Of a stretch of 40,128 nt of DNA, positions 22,160-32,753 are shown piece by piece. The stretch's first letter is position 1, and each line of letters begins with the position of its first letter. The translations under genes were made by a program, and so were the position numbers. The notes beneath the pieces are model-generated. The model was not told where the DNA came from, did not search any database, and saw nothing but the letters and a program-made list of their open reading frames with translations. Source of the DNA: Agrocybe praecox (lineage: Eukaryota > Basidiomycota > Agaricomycetes > Agaricales > Agrocybaceae); assembly GCA_964017145.1 (NCBI GenBank), contig CAXHKQ010000159.1:1-40128 (forward strand), in the 5' to 3' direction.

Positions 22160-23110
22160 CATGCAAAGCCCAGGCCATCAAGTGGCTGTGCAACCATCAT
22201 TCCAAACACATGATTCGATGTCACATGCCTATCACGAGTCACTATGAGTCATGGGAACTGATACATCAACAACGCGGCTACGCTAAGGTTACATTCGCCA
22301 AATATAGCAATCCATCAGCTGGAAATAGCTCGATTCCTTCCATCCGTCGATTTCACTAATCGTCAAGTCAACTATGATCGATTTATCATTCAAGAAGATG
22401 TGCTTGGTCATTCTTTGCTGCGCATTAGTCAACTTTTTTTATTTATTACTCATTCTTATTCATTTCTTAGTCATTTCATCGATCGATGGACACTTTTCTC
22501 CTTCTTTTCCATCGTTTCAACCCATTCCTTTGTCATTCCTGACTCACTTGCTCAGTCAGCTTATTCATTTAACCCCTTATTCTTTGTCATTCGTTTCAAA
22601 CTTACTTGTCATCGATTACTCATGTCTTACAGGATTTGTAGTATAAAAGCTAGTTAGATCCTGTAAAGTAGAGGACAAGAAGTACACCCCTATCATAGGA
22701 CAATTGTACCGATTCAAGCAGTTATCTTTCAGTTCAGTATTCGTTCAGTCAATTCTCAGTCTCGGCAGTCAATTCTATAGCTCGGAAAACGTTCCAAGCT
22801 TCGATTATTCTCTTCTTTTTCGACGTTTACTCTGATTTCAAAGTGGAATACGTTCACTTTGATTTCTACTCTCTTATTCGATCTCAAACTTTTGTCTAGG
22901 ACAAAAGCTCATCACAAACCCTTAAACCTATACGATCTTTACACTAACAAACCATTCTTAGGAACGAAGTAACTTTATTCCCACCCCCGAACTCACAGGG
23001 AGAGAGTCGTCTTATCTAGGTCTAGCCCACTCTTTCTCTGGATTTTGTTGTTGGTTGTGTTTTGTGTGATTGTCAAAGCATAATTCACCGACAGAAAAAT
23101 CGTCTTTCAG
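22160..23110 (+). repeat. Possible degenerate LTR
   Basis: There are GATGTCACATG..CACGAGTCAC..GAGTCATG strings near 22215-22255, then T-rich sequence with a TATAAAAG at 22641 and a CAGTCAATTCT duplication near 22747-22776. A TTGTTGTTGGTTGTG..CACCGACAG end near 23045-23095 is reminiscent of copia-type LTR ends. No paired copy or TG..CA boundary was established, so this is only a suggestion. No gene was found in this stretch. Confidence 0.25.
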
Positions 23111-23166
23111 CGTGATGGCTTGTGATTGGACAGGTACATTCTCCGTACATGGACAGTACAAGCCAC

Positions 23167-23548
23167 TGTAACAGACCGGGTTTCCCGTCACATCACACTC
23201 TCCTTTTTATCTTATCTTATCTCTTACTGTTTTGACTTCTCCTTTTATTTTACTCATCCTTTCTTCGTTGTCAATGCACCTCATGGCGATCTCCTCCCCT
23301 TTACTCTATCCATATGGACTCTTACTTTATATTACTCATTTACCCTTACTTGTTCACCTTTTATCTCGGACTATTACCCGGTTATCTCCTCCCTCGTAGA
23401 GTATAAATATGTAGCTACTTGGTGGTAGATAACCCAGCAAATTCAGACTGTTTGAACCTGTCTTTTTATTCTCTCTGAGTTCCTCTTCCTGTGCGCCAAA
23501 ATCCCTCTGCCGAAACAATCACTGTCATGGCACGACACTTTCGTCACA
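23167..23548 (+). repeat. Probable 5' LTR of a second gypsy lineage
   Basis: It starts TGTAACAGACCGGG and plausibly ends TCGTCACA, with a GAGTATAAATATGTAGC promoter near 23398. The layout parallels that of other gypsy LTRs, and a gag frame begins 186 bp downstream. No partner 3' LTR is in the window, so the right edge is approximate. Confidence 0.55.
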
Positions 23549-23733
23549 TTTTTTTTTGACATACAACAACCTCTGAAAACACTACCTTTACTTTCTTAAA
23601 CTTCTCGCCGCCTCATCGCTTGAGAACCCTCTGGCTTGATCACCCAGGACCATCCAACACCTGGCAGCATTCCTCATCAAAAATCCAATTTATTTCTGTG
23701 CGTTCTATTTCCAATTTGTCGTTACTAATTACT

Positions 23734-24905
23734 ATGACCACTAGATATACCCTGTGTTCCCAGCTTACAGCTGACAAGGCCGTCGTCAAGGCACCATCGC
23801 CTCCTCAGTCCAATGTCCAGTCCGACGGAGGATATTCCGATGCCCTCGAAGCAACCCCATATTGCACTTACAGCGACGTGGCTGCGTCGAGACCACCTTC
23901 GCCAGTCAATGGCAGGGATATCACTCCGCCTCCCAATCCAGAGATGGTAAAGGAGATTAGGGAGGGAAATAGTTCTGCACCGGCCCGTAACTTAATTAAA
24001 ATTATTAAAAATAAAAATATTGAAACCAATACTTCATCTGAGAGTGAACCCGAAGACCAGTCCACCAGATGGACCACTGTACAGCGCAGATGTGCATATA
24101 GTAAGAAATTTCGTCGTACGCAACGTGGGAAAGTGTCCAAGGATACCCCCAATGTTCCGGAACTCCAAAATGAATTCAGTAACACCCTGATGGATACTGA
24201 TATATTAATTACACCTGCACAGAAAGGGCAAATTGCTTACAGGAATGGAAAGCTTGCTAATTCTAAGCATACTAAGTCATTGTCCCGGGATGAGAAACCC
24301 GTTAAGCACAAAGGAAAGGGCATAGATCCCCAAAAATGGGGAAATATCAATTTAAATTCCGAGGAAATCAGTCCTGAAAGACAGCGCCTTGCGCTCGAAC
24401 AATTTTCGAAGAAAAATCGTAACTGAAAAAGGGATAGAACTCCACAAGTACCCAAGGAACGGAGCTCCGAGTCACGAAAGAACCATAGAAGTTCCTCACA
24501 TAATGCCCATACGCGAACTCCACCTGAAGCTATTAATATCAGGCACTCAAGAGCTAAAAATAAGCTGCCTGCCGAAGCGCGTCCAGCAGCTCATATTGAC
24601 CCAAAATCTTTTATTGGCGTAGCCTTGAAAAGTGTTGCTACACCCCACAGAGCTAAACCTAAGGTTGAAAAACCTCCCCCAAGCTCATCAAGCTCTAGTA
24701 CGTCGAGTTCCTCAAGCTCGAGCTCCAGTTCATCCGACCCGAGCTCATCTGACTCATCTTTGTCAGACTCTACTAGTTCCTCTGAACCATCTGATTCGTC
24801 TAGCCAACGACACTGATCCTCTAAAAATAAGAAGAAGAAGCGAAGATCTGGGAAATCAAAGCTGCACTCCAGTAGTGTTACGACTAAGAACGTTTCGTAT
24901 GCGTA
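23734..24905 (+). pseudogene. Ty3/gypsy gag of a second lineage, two nonsense codons, 3' truncated
   Basis: From the ATG at 23734 (MTTRYTLCSQL) the frame has features of basidiomycete gypsy gag N-termini: YSDVAASRPPSP, RWTTVQRR and KGKGIDPQKWGNINLNSEE. It meets TGA at 24424, continues in the same frame through RSSSHNAHTRTPPEAINIRH and a long poly-Ser tract (about 24679-24807), meets a second TGA at 24814, and fades after KNKKKKRRSGKSK. Both TGA codons could come from CGA by C-to-T change. The capsid part, protease and pol are missing. Confidence 0.7.
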
Positions 24906-25205
24906 TTGAAGTGATACGCCGAAGAAGTTCTGAAGTCGTAGGCTTTTCGAAGTGTTCGATGTTTATAGGAATAAACAAACTGTATTCTCATGAACTAGAT
25001 ACAGAACGACAGAGTATTCGACGTGGTATTTATAGTAAAGTTCGTATGGGTGCAGCACCTTCTAGGTGTGTTCGACAGCAGGTAGCAACGAGGCGGTGAA
25101 ACGGTATGTAAAGACTGCGCATATTCCGCAGTTCACAGTAATAGTGAAACATGTATCAAACGGAGATGAAAAAAGAGCTGGACGTGCGTGTTTGTAACAT
25201 TACCT
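24906..25205. other. Unassigned sequence between two gag remnants
   Basis: About 300 bp rich in TTCGA/TCGAA and ATTCGACG strings, open for short distances in several frames without recognisable motifs. It may be transposon debris. No boundary repeat was found. Confidence 0.3.
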
Positions 25206-25219
25206 CCGTTCTAGACCGA

Positions 25220-25370
25220 ATATTCCAGATTCGATTAGAAACGATCAGGGCAGTTCCTGGCGAGGTGTCCTACTCGACCACACCAGTAACAGGATGGGTT
25301 ACCGTGTTGATTGTCCGGTCGTTGTGGTCGGTTCGTTTCATAGGATCGTCTTCTGGCAGCCATGTCTGCT
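25220..25370 (-). pseudogene. Inverted gag C-terminal fragment with CCHC zinc knuckle
   Basis: On the minus strand the frame reads MAARRRSYETNRPQRP, continues NQHGNPS and then CYWCGRVGHLARNCPDRF followed by a stop. The pattern C-x2-C-x4-H-x4-C with aromatic and Gly residues is a retroviral-type zinc knuckle; together with the basic tract before it, this marks a gag C-terminus. It is oriented opposite to the gag at 23734. Its upstream side is cut at 25374 by the KDZ-like terminal repeat. It was not seen as a long ORF because of its short length. Confidence 0.65.
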
Positions 25371-25374
25371 ACAT

Positions 25375-26010
25375 TGATGTATCAATCCTGGCAGTTTGGA
25401 CTTTTCGTGATACATCAGGGTGGGCAGTTGCCTAACCCAGCAATTATACATACAGTGTGTCGTAGGCAGAGAGAGCAGTTGGTGTTGCCAAACATTAATA
25501 AACAATGCTGTTTTTGATGTTTTCGGACAGTAATTAGGTGCTGCAGGCGTAGTGGTTATGTTTTTTGTTGCGATATGTCAGATATATGTTCTATATATAT
25601 TTTATGTTTTTTTGATGCCCTTTGCGCACCCAAAAAGGGACAGGACGGGATGGATTGGAAAACATAAAAGTGGATGACGTGTTATTTATAGACGGACACA
25701 GGAAACAGTGTCCCCGAAGTGCCCGAACCTTTAATTGGGCTCCTGCGCTGCGTTGGGCATCGTTCGGGGCGCTAAAAAAGCGTAGATATAATGTAGGGAT
25801 ATGTTTTGATTTTTGGGGGCCCTTTGTGCCATCAAAAGAGGACGGGAGGGGATGGATTGCAAAACATAAAACCGGATGACGTGTTATTTTTAGCTTGTTT
25901 CAACAATTTCGGGTGCTGCGCTATTTTTGATTATAATATCATCATTTTGCACCATTTATTTTAGATATCATGTGTTTTAGGCCCAGATTAGATTAGATAA
26001 ATAAAAAAAA
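25375..26010. mobile_element. Solo, diverged KDZ-element terminal repeat
   Basis: It begins TGATGTATCA and after a 23-nt loop has TGATACATCA, exactly the tip architecture of the element at 26588. Further shared blocks are CTGCAGGCGTAGTGGTT and AAAAAGGGACAGGACGGGAT. About 85 bp are duplicated internally (about 25604-25690 and 25808-25892, both ending GGATGACGTGTTATTT). No transposase is attached, so it is a truncated or deleted relative of the complete element. Confidence 0.8.
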
Positions 26011-26205
26011 GCAAACTGTCTACTTGTGTTTTGAGCGGCAGATCCCTATTCAGCAATTACTACTATTTGCGGACATTCTTCAGACAACATATAATGTTTT
26101 ATTTTATTTTACTTTATTGAAAAACACATCGAAAAGAAAAACATATATTTTATATTTTAGCTTATTTACAAAATATGTACGTATGATTGGATGGAGGAAG
26201 GGAAA

Positions 26206-26243
26206 GCACGCAAAGACGAGAGACAATGCTCGTCTTTGCGTGC
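26206..26243. repeat. Perfect 15-bp inverted repeat (hairpin)
   Basis: GCACGCAAAGACGAG (26206-26220) is exactly complementary to CTCGTCTTTGCGTGC (26229-26243) around an 8-nt loop. It lies immediately before a minisatellite and between the two KDZ terminal repeats. Confidence 0.9.
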
Positions 26244-26260
26244 TGGTCGTCGTCGTGCTT

Positions 26261-26344
26261 GCCTGGTCGTACTGGCCTGGTCGTACTCACCTGGCCGTGT
26301 TCGCCTGGCCGTGTTCGCCTGGCCGTACTCGTCTGGCCGTACTC
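26261..26344. repeat. 14-bp minisatellite, six units
   Basis: Six consecutive 14-bp units of consensus GCCTGGyCGTrytC with few substitutions. Overlapping ORFs in five frames are periodic shadows of this array. The GC-rich sequence after it (26345-26587) has no recognisable gene. Confidence 0.9.
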
Positions 26345-26587
26345 GCCACGCATCTCCCCGCTCGCGCATCCCACACCGTTGTCGTATCACCTCGCCCCGT
26401 CGCCATGGTCCTCGTCCTCGTCGTTTGGCGTCGTGGTCATCAAGCCACGGCCCATATCCCTGTCGTCAGGCGAGGAGCATGTGGACGCCAGCGTCGTCGT
26501 CGTGTTGATAGACCGACGCATCGCTCACATCGCTATCTAGAGGAGAGGGGCTGGTGCGTGCCGGCGTCGCACCCTTTGAAGGCACGT

Positions 26588-27128
26588 TGATGTATCAAAT
26601 CCGGCAAAATGTACATTTGGTGATACATCATAGTGGGCAATTTCCTGGCCCGGCAACGATATATATCAGGTGCACAGCTTGTGCCGAAGGCCATCAGAGG
26701 CCAGAGAGCAGTGGGTCTTGGTAAATACCAACAAACAAGCTCATTTTGGGCATCAGCGACCTGCAATTAGACGCTGCAGGCGTAGTGGTTGCGATTTGAG
26801 GGCGCCAAAGCCAGACTTGTGATCTATATATATATTAAGATTTTTTTAGGGTCTTTGTGCGCCTAAAAAGGGACGGGACGGGATGGATTGGCGCGGATGA
26901 CTTTGGATGTCGTTTATAAATATTGTGCATAGACGTAGCGTTATATTTAGCTGTCTGCTATTAATAATTGATCTTTGATTGATCTGCATGGCTAATCTTA
27001 TCTAATAAAATTATTTATATATCTTGGTCTGGACCTTGTCCAGAGCCCATCAATTGACGTCACAATAGAACATACCTTTATCGGTACCTCCGAATTTGGT
27101 CGCTTATGTTTTCCGTAATGCTAATTAT
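26588..27128. repeat. Left terminal inverted repeat of the KDZ element
   Basis: It starts TGATGTATCA, which is paired with TGATACATCA at 26621-26630 in a tip hairpin. The GGGACGGGACGGGATGGATT block and the distal TAATCTTATCTAATAAAA string all recur inverted at the right end. The inner limit near 27128 is where pairing with the right copy stops (CTAATTATA). Confidence 0.93.
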
Positions 27129-27231
27129 AGAGATGTGATGGGCCTTATGAAGCTGATAAAAAGGGTCATAAAACGATATATTTGCATCCCAAAAAAACAT
27201 CATATACGTAGGAGGACAGAATAGAAAAATG

Positions 27232-29652
27232 TCATTTGGACGATTGGGTGAAATAAGAAAAAACGCGAAAGCAATCATCAACATACACAGACCAATTAGT
27301 ATGCTCGACTTCACCCATATCCTGCACAGAAATTCCCCAATAAAACAAAGCCACCATGATGGTCAGGGTACCGTTAGGTCCAGATTTACGGAATGTAGTC
27401 CAATCGCCCTCAATCTGAGAAAAGTTGATACGACCATCGACAACACGCCACGTAGGTTGAAGCAACGTGTACCAGTCGATGAATGTCTTGGTGAACTTGT
27501 TATAGTTGATCTTGGGACAGTAATTGGCGTTGCGATGGCGTTTCATCCAAGTCCCAACCTCCTCCGGGCGATTCTTAGCGGGTAGCGCACTAACTCGATC
27601 CAAGGCGTCAATGGTTGAATGAGCAGACCATGTATCGAGAAGTAAGCGCCATTGAGGCCCAAGGTCCGCTGATCCCAACGTTTCCATGCCCTTTTGCAAC
27701 CAGGAAATCGACGATGTCCCTACGACACGCAAATTGGACGAAGGGGAAGGAACATGAGCAGCGGGCTTAGTAGGAGGTGCAGGGGTGGGTGTCCGTACCA
27801 AGTCCAAAGAAGAGGAGTCGCTAGCGAGGTTCGAAGGAGGGATTAATGACTCGGGGAGATCGACTCTGAGTCGAGCTCGTTTCGAAGGGTAAGAATGTTG
27901 CGATACATCGGTTGAAATTGCGTCCGAGGTCCTCTTTGGGGCAGTAATGATAGGCGGACTAGCTGATGAAAGGAAGTTCGTGGTCTGGGTGCCAGATAGT
28001 CGCGTGGCCAAGGGGTTAGAATCCCCGTCACTTGGAATCGGAGGTAATGTTGTTTCTATACCATTATTCAAGTCCAGAGAAGTTGTGGCAAGCAGCGAAG
28101 AAGAGTTTGCAACCTCCGATCCTGGGGCTTCTGTTGGCAGATTGGCGGCGACGATCCTTGGCGAGTGCATCGGGGTGACGTTCGGGGTGTTAGGGCCAGA
28201 CTGAAAACCGGTAGGTGATACCTTATATATGCTGGGTGGGGTCGTCATTACCGAAGAGTCCGTTGAAGCAAGCAACGAAGACTCGGATTCCAAAGGCAAT
28301 AAAGCGTCGTCTTGAGGAATGTACGGCGGAGGTAGGGAAGCACGGTCGTTAGCCGAGTTGGAAGGTACGTCCATGGTTGCAGTAGGTATGGCGTCGACAC
28401 TAACATTGTTATCCAGATCCAACGCCAAGAGCGAAAGTTCTCCTTCTCCTTGTTTCAAGGCTCGGGAACGGCATTCTTCGAGGCCTGAGAGCAATCAAGG
28501 TCAGATTCAAAAAATCAGGGGAGAGAAAGAGAAACTTACTGTAACACTTCTGCAAGAAAGAACCGAAGATGGGCACGATGAAATGTTTGTAACGATGGCG
28601 TTCGGCTGTACCAAAATTCATCTTAATATCTCCCGGTATGGTACCGGAGTGAATACTTTCCCAGTAATTAGATAAATACAGATCCAAAAGAAAAAGAGAA
28701 CATACCTGATCATATTAAGTTTACCGTTATGCGCGGGCTCGGGGCCTCCTGCAAGCAAAGACACCTTCCAGCCTGTCGCCTCTGCCACCATGTCCAAAAT
28801 AGGTTGGCAGAAGAGGACCATCCCCTGAATAGCTCTTATTCATGCCATTAGAGGGTTGATATTACGCATAAGAGGCAAGGCATACCTTTGGCGATCTTCA
28901 GGAGAAGTCGAAACGGCCACATTGTGTTCCTTCGTCCATTTGTCCATATCTCTCTTGTGCTCTGCCTCAGCTTCGTTCAACCAGTGCGTTTGTTCCTCCC
29001 TAGTTAAATTGCCGAACATCTCCCTCACAAATTTATCTCGGAGCACTGCATAATGTTTCTTGTCGAGATTATGCACAGAAGAATAGGCCTTGACTCGATT
29101 TTCGATTACCTCACGGTGGGAGCGGCGCCATACATTGGAAGCAGTTTTGCGACGAGGACGATTCCCTTCTTTCCCGAGGTACTTTTGGAAGAGTATGCGG
29201 TAGGGACCGTATGCCCCAGAGTCCTTCGAATTTGGATCGTGGTCCTTCATATATTGATAGTTCATCCATCGTTTAATTTGCTTGTGTAACATAAAGGTGA
29301 GTCACATGATCCAATAAATTAGTAATCACAAACTTACCCCTTTGCGAAGTTGGATGAGTTTTTGACGAGAATCGTACTCGTCCATCGCCTTCTTATGCTC
29401 TTCAGGTGCCAGGCCATCTGCGTACGGAGGTGGGCGTTCAGGATCCGGATCGTCATCGTTGACAGAAGCCAGAAACTCGGGAGCCGGCTCCTCGTCGTGT
29501 GGTAAGTCGACAGGGAACCGCTTGAAATATTTGCGCTGAATCAAAGACAGAGCCTCGCCGGCATAGTTGTCTTTAACAGCTTCAGCGTACCCATCCTTCT
29601 GGCTCAGAAGAAATTCCTTTCTTGATCCATGAAAGGTACCCGGATTTGGCAT
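27232..29652 (-). CDS. KDZ-element accessory protein A (unrecognised, 735 aa)
   Basis: Five exons (29652-29338, 29280-28886, 28834-28706, 28655-28540, 28484-27232) join in frame over introns of 57, 51, 50 and 55 bp to give 735 aa. The start ATG gives MPNPGTFHGSRKEF. Visible parts: a helical region with RKGQIKRWMNYQY at about 104-116; a basic stretch rich in Arg/Trp (RRKTASNVWRRSHRE); REEQTHWLNEAEAEHKRDMDKW at about 190-215; a compact segment FCQPILDMVAEATGWKVSLL then AGGPEP (about 243-272); a Ser/Pro/Thr-rich linker with YPSKRARLRV; and a folded-looking C-terminus (PTWRVVDGRINFSQIEGDW, GPNGTLTIMVALFYWG). I believe similar proteins accompany repeats in agaricomycete genomes, but I cannot name a family or function. 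It is transcribed away from gene B. Confidence 0.8.
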
Positions 29653-29879
29653 GGAACGCGAATTTGGAAGGCAGCAAAGACGCGATAGGATATGAAGGAC
29701 AGAGGAGCAGGAAGCGAGTCTGAACCAGGCAGAGCGCAGCCGTGAATGGATTAGAGAGTTAACCGGAATCGGTGTTCGTACGTATTGCCTCCTCTTCAGA
29801 TCTATGTCTTATTAAATATATGGTTTGGCATTCATAGGGAATTCTTTAACATTATATTCGTACCTGATGCGCCGTAAAC

Positions 29880-30178
29880 GCAACACGAGGAGACATCAGC
29901 AAACATGTATGTAAAAATCTCCTTACCCTTTCTAGAAAAATAGCATTGAACCCTTTATCATTGCAATGTCTAGTTTTTTTAAAATTTACACGCACCTGTT
30001 CGTGCCGATAACCCACTCGCACCAAACGCAAAATGATGAGACATCAGCAAACATGTACGTATAAATCTCCTTACCCTTTCTAGAAAAACAGTATTGAACC
30101 CTTTATCATCGCAATATCTAGTTTTTTTTTGAATTTACACGCACCCGTTCGTCCCGATAATTCACTCGCACCAGACTC
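29880..30178. repeat. 148-bp direct tandem duplication in the divergent promoter
   Basis: Two adjacent copies, anchored by AGACATCAGCAAACATGTA at 29891 and 30039. Both continue through CTCCTTACCCTTTCTAGAAAAA and a GAACCCTTTATCAT string to CGTTCGTsCCGATAA. Copies differ at several positions, so the duplication is not brand new. Confidence 0.85.
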
Positions 30179-30205
30179 GCTAAACAAGTTAGGGTGTCAA
30201 CGGTA

Positions 30206-30245
30206 CACAGTACATGTAAGCTCCGTACAGTATATGTAAGCTCCG
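30206..30245. repeat. 20-bp tandem duplication upstream of gene B
   Basis: ACAGTACATGTAAGCTCCGT is followed directly by ACAGTATATGTAAGCTCCGT. It lies about 210 bp before the gene B start and is a candidate regulatory site. Confidence 0.7.
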
Positions 30246-30452
30246 TTATGTTATAATTGCGTTGTCTGAATTATATTCTCAATCCGCCGACGCTATCCAG
30301 ATTCATTACCCATCCTCAAAACCATAAATTGAGATCGCGTCCCTTTACGCGTATTCGCAACCATAAAAAGGTGGTTAACTTGTTTTTATTCGGCAGCACT
30401 TTTATCCCTCAGCTCTTCATTTACATCCGCATTCAATTCATTGAACTACACT

Positions 30453-32753
30453 ATGGCTCATAAGAAAGGTAAGTAACTTGATCTTTTGTCTCAATAGTCT
30501 CCAACTGACGACGTTTTAGATCCTAAAAACACGTCCAAGGGCCCCAGTACTAGTAAGTTATTCCATACCCTGAGTTCGGTTTATTTTGAATATTATTGAC
30601 GTCGTTTTGCACAGATACCACTGCAGACGACCCTATGGACGTCGACGTTCCTAACGGCAACAACTCCCAAGGTCGTGCTACTTGGGTTATAGTTGCAGAC
30701 GACACCCTTACCATCTTGGAACACGAAGAGTAAGTCGTACATCATATTTATTCCGTGGCTAATAAACTAATCACTTTGCCTGTTATACAGACAAGTTCGG
30801 CGCCTCAATGTCGCGTCGTATAGGCGTTTCTGCCTCATACGATTTGACACTCGTGAAGAGGCGACCGCCTATTACGACGGCGCACTTTTCTGTGCCATGA
30901 CTCCCTCGTCTACCCGTCTCATTCCATCTACCATGGTCCCCAACTCCCAGGTCGCCGACCGACGCCCCATCGCCTCCGATACTCTGGACCAGGGCCAGGA
31001 TGGGGCACACCAGGCAAACAAGAAGCTCGTCGCTGCACCGGGGGACCATAGAGGAAACCCCATCGTCGTCGATACCCCTCCAAAGATTCCCTCAGCTCCA
31101 TCTGTCAACGCTCGTTATCGTCGCATGCTGGCTGCAGCTCGTACTGTCAGTACACCCACCCCTGCTTCTCGCGATACAGGAACGGAGGCCTCGCGTCGTA
31201 GTCAACGACTCATCAACTTCGCGTCCGCCGCCACTTCCTCCAAGGTTACTGACGCCTTTAATGTAAGGAGGCCTGGTGGCAGTGCTCTGAACGGATCAGC
31301 ACCCCCTCCTCTCTTACCTGCTCCCTCCATTTCTGCCCGTGGTCGTTCTGCCCCTGGTCCTCGTGCAAATTTTGCTCCTGTATGGATCGAAAGCGATACC
31401 GAGTCTGACATCGACTCCGGAACGGACGAAGAACTCGGAGATCCGGCCCAGGATCGACTTTGCAAGCGTTGTGTGCTTCAATCGACGCTCCCTTGCCAAA
31501 ATGCAGGGACGCGATGCACTGGGTCTCGTCAGGGTCCTATGAAACTAACAAAGAGAAAATTGGCACCTTATTTTTCGGCAATAACGACATCGGCAATCGC
31601 ACCTCGTGCAAAAAGAGGAGCCGAGGAAAAGGCAGCTCCAAATGGCAAGGATTCAAACATACCCGCCCCGAATTTCCCATCGTCTTTGGCAGACCCAACG
31701 CTTTGGGAACCGAAGAAAGTCAACAGCCGCATTCTAGCTGCTCTCGACGCTGCCTTGCCGCTATCATCTCAAGCTCCCCCTGCCAGGCGGCCTTCTGCCC
31801 AAGCCCCACCTGCAAAACCGTCTTCCGCCTCTGTCTCCGCCCCACCTGCTCGCGCTATCAAGAACCGACCAGCCAGCCACTCAACGTCGCTTCGAAGGAT
31901 TCAAAATGCAACTTTCAGCAAGAAGACAAAAATTGTTCGCAAGTACTACTCACCTTTGTACGAAGACATGCCCGAAACAGCGCCATATTCTGAATTGGAA
32001 GTCACCGACAACAACACTGACAACAACGACACCGACAAGGAAAATAATGACAATGCCAACGGCATGGACAACCAGCAAGGACGGCAGAAGGGCAAGGGCA
32101 AGGCCTCCGTGGAGGATGATGAAGACGCTGACGCTATGAACCTGCTGAAGCGCAAAACCCCATTCACTCCTGTCATTCATCAAAAGAGACGACACATCGA
32201 CCAAAGCCCCGACATCCACGACTTCAATGCAATGCTTGAGGAGGCAACGGCGACACCTGTACCTACCGTGCAAGCTCCTTCCATGCGTACTTTCACTGCC
32301 ACAGACTTCGCCCTCGCGCCGTTTGCCTCCAGCTCTTCTGCGCCTCTGTCTGTCGCACACATCATGGCTCCTTTTGCATCCGTCTCCTGTCCATTAACCA
32401 CAGGCTCTGTAGCTCCCACGACATCTCACAACCTACCACCTCCGCCATCCTCTGCCACTCGTATTCCACCACCTCCTGCTCTTCCTCCCTGTCCGCCACC
32501 AGCGCCTCGTATTTCATTGCCACCTGCTCTTCAGCCCCCCCTTCCTCCTCCGCAGGCTTCAACGCTTCCGTTTATCCCACTCCCTCCTCCCCTCCCAACT
32601 TCTCAGCCGCCTGCGTACGGTTCTGCACCCCCACCTCCATACACCATCGTCGCAAACCAGGCGGATAGCATAATGCTCGATAATGGCAGTGAATTCGGAG
32701 ATCTGTCAGACATCGATCCCTCCTTCTTCGACGATGTCGCCGAATTAAACTGA
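30453..32753 (+). CDS. KDZ-element accessory protein B (unrecognised, 708 aa)
   Basis: Four exons (30453-30468, 30520-30552, 30615-30729, 30791-32753) join in frame over short GTAAGT..AG introns to give 708 aa starting MAHKKDPKNTSKGPSTNTTA. The first exon codes for only five residues plus one base, so ORF-only annotation would start too late. Visible: MDVDVPNG, a small N-terminal region WVIVADDTLTILEHEEQVRR, a Cys cluster LCKRC..LPCQ..TRC (about residues 278-295) next to acidic SDTESDIDSGTDEE, KR-rich possible nuclear signals, and a very Pro-rich C-terminal 150 residues ending in an acidic tail (FGDLSDIDPSFFDDVAELN). Probably a nuclear, largely disordered protein. No function can be assigned. 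Confidence 0.8.

Larger units (their letters stand above)
29653..30452. promoter_or_regulatory. Bidirectional intergenic region between genes A and B
   Basis: 800 bp between the divergent start codons of accessory genes A and B. It contains a 148-bp tandem duplication and a separate 20-bp duplication, and no ORF of note. It must hold both promoters; a pyrimidine-rich stretch precedes the gene B start. Confidence 0.6.

Noticed and set aside
26187..26590. Several overlapping Arg/Ser/Val-rich ORFs
   Set aside because: They come from the 14-bp minisatellite and its GC-rich flank; every frame gives a similar periodic peptide.
31460..31993. Alternative plus-strand frame within gene B
   Set aside because: Lies inside the long last exon of gene B, whose frame is open for 618 codons and joins cleanly to upstream exons.
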